DNA of 9,268 nt from the NCBI GenBank assembly GCA_964648215.1, contig CAZYMF010000193.1, positions 1-9,268 on the forward strand. The letters are read 5' to 3'. Under the pieces are notes generated by a model, which ran no database searches, was not told the DNA's origin, and saw nothing but the letters and a program-made list of their open reading frames with translations. Position 1 is the stretch's first letter, and each line of letters starts with the position of its first letter. Shown one piece after another: positions 1 to 4,848 of the stretch. A program made the position numbers and the translations under genes. The stretch comes from CAZYMF01 sp964648215. GTDB lineage: Bacteria > Desulfobacterota > Binatia > HRBIN30 > JACQVA1.

Positions 1-49
1 CGCGGTCAGAGGTTCGACCGCACCCGGTGCCGCTTTGCCTTTTCCCGCC

Positions 50-79
50 CCAACCGCCAACCGCCCAGCCGCTAACCGC
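50..79. repeat. AACCGCC heptamer-type repeat, copy 1
   Basis: The stretch reads as imperfect units of (C)AACCGCC, then CAGCCGC and TAACCGC. It shares AACCGCCAACCGCCCA (51-66) exactly with the second array at 2067-2082. Both copies lie in intergenic DNA and neither encodes anything recognisable. Confidence 0.6.
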
Positions 80-91
80 TTGACGAGGCGC

Positions 92-120
92 TTTACACCA
101 CCCACAGCCGATGGTAGGGC
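92..120 (+). promoter_or_regulatory. Weak candidate promoter for the dksA-like gene
   Basis: TTTACA at 92-97 matches five of six bases of a sigma-70 -35 box. It is followed after exactly 17 bases by TAGGGC at 115-120, a poor -10 that keeps only the leading TA. A start site near 127 would give a leader of about 20 bases containing the Shine-Dalgarno. Another -35-like TTGACG lies at 80-85 but has no -10 at proper spacing. The call rests only on spacing and position. Confidence 0.25.
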
Positions 121-137
121 TTTGTCTTTATCGTTTT

Positions 138-142
138 GGAGG
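138..142 (+). promoter_or_regulatory. Shine-Dalgarno that fixes the dksA-like start
   Basis: GGAGG at 138-142 lies five bases before the GTG at 148-150. An in-frame TTG at 136 overlaps this site and so cannot be served by it. The motif therefore favours GTG 148 as the true start. Confidence 0.7.
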
Positions 143-147
143 CGGCT

Positions 148-513
148 GTGAACCAGAGACAGCTCAAATCATTCGAGAAGATCCTCTCCGATCGGCGACA
201 GGAGTTGCTGGACGAAGCCGAAAGGACCGTGGGCGGGATGACCGACGGCAAGGAGAACTTCCCGGACCCGACCGACCGCGCCTCGCTCGAGTCGGATCGC
301 AACGCGACCCTGCGCATCCGCGACCGCGAGCGCAAGCTGCTCAACAAGATCAACGAGGCCCTGCAACGCATCGCCGACGGCACCTACGGCCTGTGCGAGG
401 AGTGCGGCGAGCCCATCGGCGTCGAGCGCCTGAAGGCGCGCCCGGTCACGACCCTCTGCATCGAGTGCAAGAACACGCAGGAAGCCGACGAGCGCCGCCA
501 GCGGCGGGCGTAG
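148..513 (+). CDS. DksA/TraR-family C4 zinc-finger transcription factor
   Basis: This is a 121-residue protein starting at GTG 148, placed by the GGAGG at 138-142. DksA-family proteins bind the secondary channel of RNA polymerase and tune initiation, in E. coli together with ppGpp. The first ~70 residues are charged and helical, as in the DksA coiled coil. The coiled-coil tip motif D-x-x-D-x-A is intact (D40, D43, A45 in D-P-T-D-R-A). The zinc finger has four cysteines, C83, C86, C104 and C107, with the family's CxxC-x17-CxxC spacing, followed by a short basic tail. At 121 residues it is shorter than E. coli DksA (151), mainly at the N-terminus, so it may be a DksA paralogue rather than the sole DksA; no symbol is assigned. 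It is monocistronic and converges on the acyl-CoA dehydrogenase gene. Family assignment is firm; target genes and ppGpp dependence are unknown. Confidence 0.93.
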   Translation: MNQRQLKSFEKILSDRRQELLDEAERTVGGMTDGKENFPDPTDRASLESDRNATLRIRDRERKLLNKINEALQRIADGTYGLCEECGEPIGVERLKARPVTTLCIECKNTQEADERRQRRA

Positions 514-523
514 GGATAGAGGG

Positions 524-629
524 AAAGGTTAAAGGTCAAAGGTGAAAGGTGAAAGGTTGAAGCGAAAAGAGCGGAGAGCCGAGATCTCGCGTTCCCGGAC
601 CTTTTCTTGACCTTTGACCTTTAACCTTT
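524..629. repeat. Perfect 20-bp inverted repeat made of AAAGGTN heptamers
   Basis: The left arm 524-543 is the exact reverse complement of the right arm 610-629, separated by 66 bases. The left side holds five tandem 7-bp units AAAGGTN (starting at 524, 531, 538, 545 and 552). The right side holds four units of the complementary kind (starting at 609, 616, 623 and 630). The element fills the 133-bp gap between two convergent genes and could fold into a long stem in either transcript, acting as a bidirectional terminator or 3' end stabiliser. That role is inference: the arms are AT/GC mixed and no classical T-tract follows. Confidence 0.8.
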
Positions 630-646
630 GACCTTCCTTCGACTCC

Positions 647-1831
647 TCACGTCCCCCGCGGCAACCCCAGCACCTGCATGGCGATGATACCGCGCATGAT
701 CTCGGAGGTACCCGAGGCGATGCTGGCGGCGGGCGACTGCAGGTAGCCGTTCTGCACCCACTGCTCGGGATTGGCGCGCTCGCTGCGCGGCTCGGGCGTG
801 TCGTAGAGCAGCCCGTCGGCACCGAGGATCGACATACCGATGCGCGGCATCGCCTGGGTGAGCTCGGTCCAGTGCAGCTTGATGATCGAGGCTTCCGGTC
901 CCGGCATGCCCATGCGCAGCAGCTTGTCGAGGGTGCGCTGGCAGGTGTGGCGGAAGGTCTCGACGCCGAGGTAGATGTCGGCGAGCGCCTGGCGGGTGAC
1001 GGGGTTGGCAACGGCGCCGCGCTCCTTGGCCAGCTTCATCAGGGCATCGCGGGCGCGGGCGAGCAGGATCTGCATCTCGACGACGTAGAGGATGCCGCGC
1101 TCGTTCTGCAGCGCGGCCGTGGCGATCGACCAGCCGTTGTTGAGCTCGCCGAGCAGGTTGTCGCGCGGCACGCTGACGTTCTCGAAGAAGATTTCGTTGA
1201 ACTCCGCCTGGCCGCCGATCTGGCGCAGCGGCCGCACGGTGATCCCGGGGCTCTTCATGTCGACGAGCAGGCAGGAGATGCCGTTGCGCCGCTTGGCCTC
1301 GGGGTCGGTGCGGCACAGCAGCATGCACCAGTCGGCGTGGTGTGCCAGTGTGGTCCACACCTTCTGGCCGTTGACGACGAAGTGGTCGCCCTCGAGGATG
1401 GCGGTGGTGCGCAGCGAGGCCAGGTCGGAGCCGGCGCCGGGCTCGGAGAAGCCGAAGCACCACAGATCGTCGGCGGACAGGATGCGGCGGGCGAAGCGCT
1501 GCTTCTGCTCTTCGTTACCGAAGGCCAGCAGCGGCGGTCCGGCGATGCCGATGCCGAGGCTGCCGACCACCTGCGGCGCCTCGGCGCGCGTCATCTCCTC
1601 GACGTAGGCGATCTGCTCTTGGATCGACGCGCCGCGGCCGCCGTAATCGACGGGCCAGGTGATACCGACCCAGCGCGCCGCGGCGAGCGTCGCCTGCCAC
1701 TGGCGCAGGCGCCGGATGCGCTCCTCTTCGGGAAGCTCGGCGACGCGCTCCATGCGCAGGTCGTCGGTGAGATTGGCGGCGAGCCAGCTACGCAGCTCGG
1801 TACGAAAGGCCTCGAGGTCTTGTGCGCTCAT
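647..1831 (-). CDS. Acyl-CoA dehydrogenase (FAD-dependent)
   Basis: This 394-residue enzyme catalyses alpha,beta-dehydrogenation of an acyl-CoA thioester and passes electrons to ETF, a soluble cytoplasmic step of fatty or carboxylic acid breakdown. The N-terminal helical domain starts in typical family style (L-E-A-F-R-T-E-L-R-S-W-L, residues 6-17). The middle beta domain has the ACAD signature G-F-S-E-P-G-A-G-S-D (127-136) and W-T-T (159-161). The C-terminal domain ends with the usual S-G-T-S-E-I-M-R and L-G-L-P-R segments (373-392). The MCAD-type catalytic glutamate just before G-T is serine (S373) here. E244 in L-Q-N-E-R aligns instead with the helix-G base of isovaleryl-CoA dehydrogenase, so the enzyme is probably active. 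ATG 1831 is chosen because the frame upstream to an ATG at 2005 is unlike the family and runs through a REP-like repeat. However, no Shine-Dalgarno precedes 1831, while AAAGGG precedes 2005. Substrate is not deducible. Confidence 0.92.
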   Translation of the reverse strand: MSAQDLEAFRTELRSWLAANLTDDLRMERVAELPEEERIRRLRQWQATLAAARWVGITWPVDYGGRGASIQEQIAYVEEMTRAEAPQVVGSLGIGIAGPPLLAFGNEEQKQRFARRILSADDLWCFGFSEPGAGSDLASLRTTAILEGDHFVVNGQKVWTTLAHHADWCMLLCRTDPEAKRRNGISCLLVDMKSPGITVRPLRQIGGQAEFNEIFFENVSVPRDNLLGELNNGWSIATAALQNERGILYVVEMQILLARARDALMKLAKERGAVANPVTRQALADIYLGVETFRHTCQRTLDKLLRMGMPGPEASIIKLHWTELTQAMPRIGMSILGADGLLYDTPEPRSERANPEQWVQNGYLQSPAASIASGTSEIMRGIIAMQVLGLPRGT

Positions 1832-1892
1832 AGGGCGGCTACCAAAGCGCGTCGGCGCCTTCGGGTCAACTGGGGACTGACGCTTCGGCCCC

Positions 1893-1937
1893 GTCATCCC
1901 GGCAATCCTCAGGCCGGGATCCATCCGGAGGGATGAC
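1893..1937. repeat. REP-like palindromic element
   Basis: ATCCCGGC (1896-1903) pairs perfectly with GCCGGGAT (1913-1920) around a 9-base loop. In addition, GTCATCCC (1893-1900) pairs with GGGATGAC (1930-1937). The two stems share bases and are mutually exclusive. The form GTCATCCCGGC...GCCGGGATCCA resembles intergenic palindromes of the GTCATTCCCGC...GCGGGAATCCA type found in many proteobacteria. It lies just upstream of the dehydrogenase start and argues against the longer reading frame. Confidence 0.65.
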
Positions 1938-2014
1938 CCCGACAATACCTTGCGCTCGGCGCTGGTCATTTCTTCCCGCCTCCCCGACGAGGCCAGCGGC
2001 TTCATGAGGACCCT

Positions 2015-2034
2015 TTCCGATAGCTTCCGATAGT
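2015..2034. repeat. Tandem 10-bp repeat
   Basis: TTCCGATAGC (2015-2024) is followed directly by TTCCGATAGT (2025-2034), with nine of ten bases identical. It lies in the intergenic region upstream of the dehydrogenase. It could be a pair of protein-binding half sites or slippage; nothing in the sequence decides this. Confidence 0.5.
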
Positions 2035-2065
2035 CCGCGGTTCAGCGGCGGGGGCCGTCTACCCC

Positions 2066-2094
2066 TAACCGCCAACCGCCCAACCGCCAACCCC
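2066..2094. repeat. AACCGCC heptamer-type repeat, copy 2
   Basis: The array reads TAACCGCC, AACCGCCC, AACCGCC, AACCCC. Bases 2067-2082 are identical to 51-66. It sits about 85 bp upstream of the tRNA in DNA without a supported gene. With copy 1 and the AAAGGTN element it indicates that this genome carries several families of short tandem 7-bp intergenic repeats. Confidence 0.6.
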
Positions 2095-2134
2095 TTGCGG
2101 CCGCCCCTTGCGCCCGGGGCTTCGCTTGCAGCCG

Positions 2135-2161
2135 CCCGCCAAATCCGTTAATCGGAGCGGG
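2135..2161. promoter_or_regulatory. Bulged hairpin just upstream of tRNA-Ala
   Basis: CCCGC (2135-2139) pairs with GCGGG (2157-2161), and TCCG (2144-2147) pairs with CGGA (2153-2156). The loop is TTAAT and four bases, CAAA, bulge on the left side. The best -10-like sequence for the tRNA, GTTAAT at 2147-2152, falls in the loop, with TTGCAG at 2126-2131 as a possible but closely spaced (15 bp) -35. The palindrome could be an operator or DNA structure at the tRNA promoter; the function is speculative. Confidence 0.35.
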
Positions 2162-2178
2162 TAATTCCCTCCGCGTGT

Positions 2179-2251
2179 GGGGCCGTAGCTCAGCTGGGAG
2201 AGCGCTAGAATCGCACTCTAGAGGTCGTCGGTTCGATCCCGATCGGCTCCA
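2179..2251 (+). tRNA. tRNA-Ala, anticodon CGC
   Basis: The full cloverleaf can be drawn. The acceptor stem GGGGCCG (2179-2185) pairs with CGGCTCC (2244-2250), including the G3-U70 wobble that identifies alanine tRNAs. The D stem is GCTC/GAGC (2188-2191 with 2200-2203). The anticodon stem CTAGA/TCTAG (2205-2209 with 2217-2221) encloses loop ATCGCAC, giving anticodon CGC at 2212-2214, which reads GCG. The T stem is GTCGG/CCGAT (2227-2231 with 2239-2243), with loop TTCGATC. The discriminator is A2251 and no CCA is encoded, so the end must be added enzymatically. A GCG-reading alanine tRNA fits a GC-rich genome. It stands alone and is convergent with the FMO-like gene. Confidence 0.97.
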
Positions 2252-2474
2252 CTCTTCTTCCGCCTACCCTTGGCGATCGCGGGCTTCGTGCCCATCGCGG
2301 AGTTCAGGACGGCGAACATCGTGCGGGTGGCGTTCACAACGACGCCGGACCGGTCATAGCGACGTGATGCTGAGCACGACCGGCGAGCTCGGCGGCGCGC
2401 CGATTCGTGTTTTCCGTGCGATCTCCCGCGGCGGTGCCGCTGCTGTCCACCATGGGGCTGGGCTCTCCCCCAGG

Positions 2475-4475
2475 CTAGCTGCCCACGACCGACTGGAGCG
2501 CTGCCGGCCGCCGTACGCGATTGTAGGCCTCTTTGTACCGCTCGTAGAATCCTCGGTACTTCTTCTTGTTCTTGAGATCGTTGAACGGGTAGCGCGCTCC
2601 CGGAAGTTGTCGCAGGACGTACGTCGTCAGGAAATCGATCGGGAAGATCAGTAGCGCGGATACCGGGTGAAACAGCATCGGTATGTACAACAAGAACGCC
2701 AGGAACTTCGCGCCGAAGAAGGGGCAGCTGTTGGTGACGGGAATCATGGCCCAATATCCGAAGAGAAGCTGAAATACGACGGCGGCCGCCAGCACGTAGC
2801 CGTTGATCCACCCGTGAAGGAAGAGGGATGCGGCGACGGCGACGGCCAGCACCTGATATCCCAGATACGCGAAGGCTAGCTGCCAGACCAGCTTGAATCC
2901 GTTGTGTTGGGCGAAGACGTGATCCACGAACTCGGCGCACCTGTCGATTTTGTAGGGGCCCGTCTGGCGAAACTTGTCGGCGTTGTTCGGGTAGCTCAGG
3001 TACTTGGCCACGTCCCTGAAACTGCGGCACGACTTCAGGCTGAGGTTGATACCGAGCTCCCTGGCGACCTCGTCCGTGTAAAAGCCGTAGTAGGTCAGGT
3101 GGTCCCGCGGACCCGGGGTGACGCTGGGGTAATACCTTCGATTGTATACGCCGATCTTCTCATCGAGGCGATCGGTAATGCCCGACCGAAATGGCTCGTC
3201 GGTGAGCATCCTGTGAATGAGAAGCGACTGCATTTCGGTGATGTTGGAGAGGCCACCCGTGAGCGGCCTCGTGTAGCCGAGCAAGTAGACGTTGCTGAGG
3301 ACGCTCGGAATCACGCCCAAATAGTTCTCGCGATACACGTACTCATAGTCGACCGTCTGTCCGTTCTTCTCGTAGGTGATCCGGGGCAGATTCGGAACCT
3401 CGGCATCCCCTTGGATCAGGTAGTCGTAGTGGATCGACTCCCCGTTGCATTCGATGGTCTCGGCCACCTCGTCGATCTTCGTCTCGTCCTTGTTCCAGAG
3501 CGTCACCAGGCCCTCGGACACGAAGTACAAGAGATCGTTGAGCAGGAAGCCCTGCTGGATCCGTTCGGGCAGATCTTCCGAGAACTGCCGCGCATAGGTG
3601 TCGATCGGCCAGTACTTGATCGCAACGATACCGTTGGGGACGTGAGCCTTCGGGGGGCGATCGGCCTCGATCCCGCGCCGCGTATGCGCGAAGGGAACAT
3701 GGAAGTTCTCCGGGGTGAAGATGCGTCCCAAGACGTGTTGGACCCCCCGCACGAGGGCCATGTACGCGGCGATCGGCTTCAGATTCGGAACGACCTTGAA
3801 CATCGGCACGAAGTTGAAATTGATCACCGCGCCGTAGAGGCGAGGGAAGCTCCGTGCCGTTTGATGCGCCTCCAGTTGATCGAGGCTGTAGGTCGTGTCT
3901 CCCATGTAGAACAGCTTGTCCAATGCCAGGAAGCCGTTCTGAACACAGATGATCCTGTTGTCTCCCGTCACCAATTTCGCAATCAGGAGGTTGGCTGAGT
4001 CTCCGATCGTATCGAAGACGACGGTCTGGTTGCGGATACTGCAGTCGAAGCTGGCGAGCGCGTCGTGAATTCTGCGACGAAATGCGGTCGAGATCACGAC
4101 GTGCTTCGCCTTGAAGCGCTCGCCGCTCTTGGTGTGAACGATGCTGTGGTCGCTCTTGTTCTCGATCAGAGTGACCCGGTCGACGATGATGCGATCCTGG
4201 TACTTGCGGTAGTACCGGAGATGCATTTCGTAGAACTCCTGCGCGGTCGGGTAGCGGTCCTGGCCGAAGTCATCCACCAGGTCGAACGTGTAGAAACTGG
4301 TGTAGTACGAGCTCACGAGATCGAAGTCGAGCCCGCCCGAACGGGCGAGCGAAGCCCAAACCGAACCGTCCTTCTCCGAGATCATCGTATAGCTCACGCC
4401 GGAAAGATCGAGCTCCCGCAGGAGCGGGATGGCGGAAAAACCAAATCCAACGAGAAGAATGTCCGTCTCCTTCAT
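2475..4475 (-). CDS. FMO-like flavoprotein with C-terminal membrane domain
   Basis: The protein has 666 residues. ATG 4475 is preceded by GGAGGG (4487-4482) at six-base spacing. The N-terminus is a Rossmann FAD-binding fold (beta strand then G10-F-G12-F-S-A) and continues like flavin-containing monooxygenases, with acidic-plus-W (E34...W40) and Y-P-T-A-Q-E-F...L-R-Y-Y (75-89). Near the end, V-Y-L-L-G (396-400), Y-T-D-E-V-A-R-E-L-G (466-475) and F-R-Q-T-G-P-Y-K (502-509) match the conserved C-terminal part of animal-type FMOs. Residues ~530-553, 558-576 and 588-618 are strongly hydrophobic, suggesting three or four membrane segments, followed by a very basic tail. Oddities: the third FAD-motif glycine is alanine; the NADP(H) motif is degenerate (T156-I-G158-D-S160-A161); and I cannot find the FxGxxxH fingerprint. 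It may therefore not be a standard NADPH-dependent monooxygenase. GC is about 58% in a 240-base sample, lower than its neighbours, so acquisition by transfer is possible. The substrate is unknown. Confidence 0.8.
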   Translation of the reverse strand: MKETDILLVGFGFSAIPLLRELDLSGVSYTMISEKDGSVWASLARSGGLDFDLVSSYYTSFYTFDLVDDFGQDRYPTAQEFYEMHLRYYRKYQDRIIVDRVTLIENKSDHSIVHTKSGERFKAKHVVISTAFRRRIHDALASFDCSIRNQTVVFDTIGDSANLLIAKLVTGDNRIICVQNGFLALDKLFYMGDTTYSLDQLEAHQTARSFPRLYGAVINFNFVPMFKVVPNLKPIAAYMALVRGVQHVLGRIFTPENFHVPFAHTRRGIEADRPPKAHVPNGIVAIKYWPIDTYARQFSEDLPERIQQGFLLNDLLYFVSEGLVTLWNKDETKIDEVAETIECNGESIHYDYLIQGDAEVPNLPRITYEKNGQTVDYEYVYRENYLGVIPSVLSNVYLLGYTRPLTGGLSNITEMQSLLIHRMLTDEPFRSGITDRLDEKIGVYNRRYYPSVTPGPRDHLTYYGFYTDEVARELGINLSLKSCRSFRDVAKYLSYPNNADKFRQTGPYKIDRCAEFVDHVFAQHNGFKLVWQLAFAYLGYQVLAVAVAASLFLHGWINGYVLAAAVVFQLLFGYWAMIPVTNSCPFFGAKFLAFLLYIPMLFHPVSALLIFPIDFLTTYVLRQLPGARYPFNDLKNKKKYRGFYERYKEAYNRVRRPAALQSVVGS

Positions 4476-4514
4476 CGACTACCCTCCGATCTCGAAGCAG
4501 GAACGAGCCGGTCG

Positions 4515-4543
4515 ATTTGCACACCCCAATGAGGAGCAGTCAA
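4515..4543 (-). promoter_or_regulatory. Candidate sigma-70 promoter of the FMO-like gene
   Basis: Read on the minus strand, TTGACT (4543-4538) is a five-of-six -35 box. It is followed after exactly 17 bases by GCAAAT (4520-4515), a three-of-six -10 with an extended TG two bases upstream. Transcription would begin near 4508 and leave a leader of about 33 bases containing the GGAGGG Shine-Dalgarno. If real, the gene is transcribed independently of the repeat-protein genes upstream. Confidence 0.4.
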
Positions 4544-4848
4544 GGATAAACCCTGCGCGTTCCGGTCCATGCCGATCACCGATTCCGGCGCAAGACAATC
4601 CCTGATTCCGGAGGAAGCCGATCGCCATTTCCCGTCGATACCGCGCAACTCGCTGTCGGTGATCAGAAGCAACGGGCCCCCGGCCCCGCGTCGTGCGTGC
4701 TATGGGTCGCGCGATGCGGGCGACCTCGGTCGCGCAGCTACCTCGCGCGGCAGGCGGTCGCGGTGGTGGAGCAGCAAGCTGCCTACGAGCCCTGGCGGGC
4801 CGCATCGCATTCCGGTGCAAGAAGTGGGTCGCGAGCAAGGCTTGAGTG
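4544..4848. other. Non-coding gap between the FMO-like and repeat-protein genes
   Basis: I see no convincing gene here. Open frames on both strands cross the gap, but their translations are arginine- and proline-rich and resemble no family I know, and the + frames continue antisense into the repeat gene. It contains a direct repeat GATTCCGG (4581-4588 and 4604-4611) and a short GC hairpin GGGCC-CCC-GGCCC (4674-4686). The hairpin might end the upstream transcript, but no run of T follows on the minus strand. Confidence 0.5.

Noticed and set aside
136..147. TTG start four codons upstream of the dksA-like GTG
   Set aside because: It overlaps the GGAGG Shine-Dalgarno, whose spacing fits the GTG at 148.
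524..636. CRISPR array
   Set aside because: The units are 7 bp and contiguous, with no unique spacers and no cas genes.
872..1936. Long + strand open frame antisense to the dehydrogenase
   Set aside because: The translation is low-complexity A/V/G/L/D/H-rich with no family resemblance, a usual GC-driven shadow of the real minus-strand gene.
1832..2005. 58-residue N-terminal extension of the acyl-CoA dehydrogenase from ATG 2005
   Set aside because: The extension is unlike the family, contains the REP-like palindrome, and would make the enzyme 452 residues. The family-typical N-terminus begins at ATG 1831. The AAAGGG before 2005 keeps a small doubt.
2252..2474. Possible small gene or prophage attachment remnant after the tRNA
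   Set aside because: Short open frames on both strands match nothing I know, no integrase is present, and no duplicate of the tRNA 3' end was seen.
2440..2480. Terminator hairpin at the end of the FMO-like gene
   Set aside because: Only a 5-bp stem (CTGGG/CCCAG) overlapping the stop region can be drawn, with no T-tract.
2218..3030. Minus-strand open frame running from the FMO-like gene into the tRNA
   Set aside because: Its C-terminus reads G-A-D-R-D-R-T-D-D-L, the familiar artefact of translating a tRNA backwards, and the rest is antisense-frame noise.
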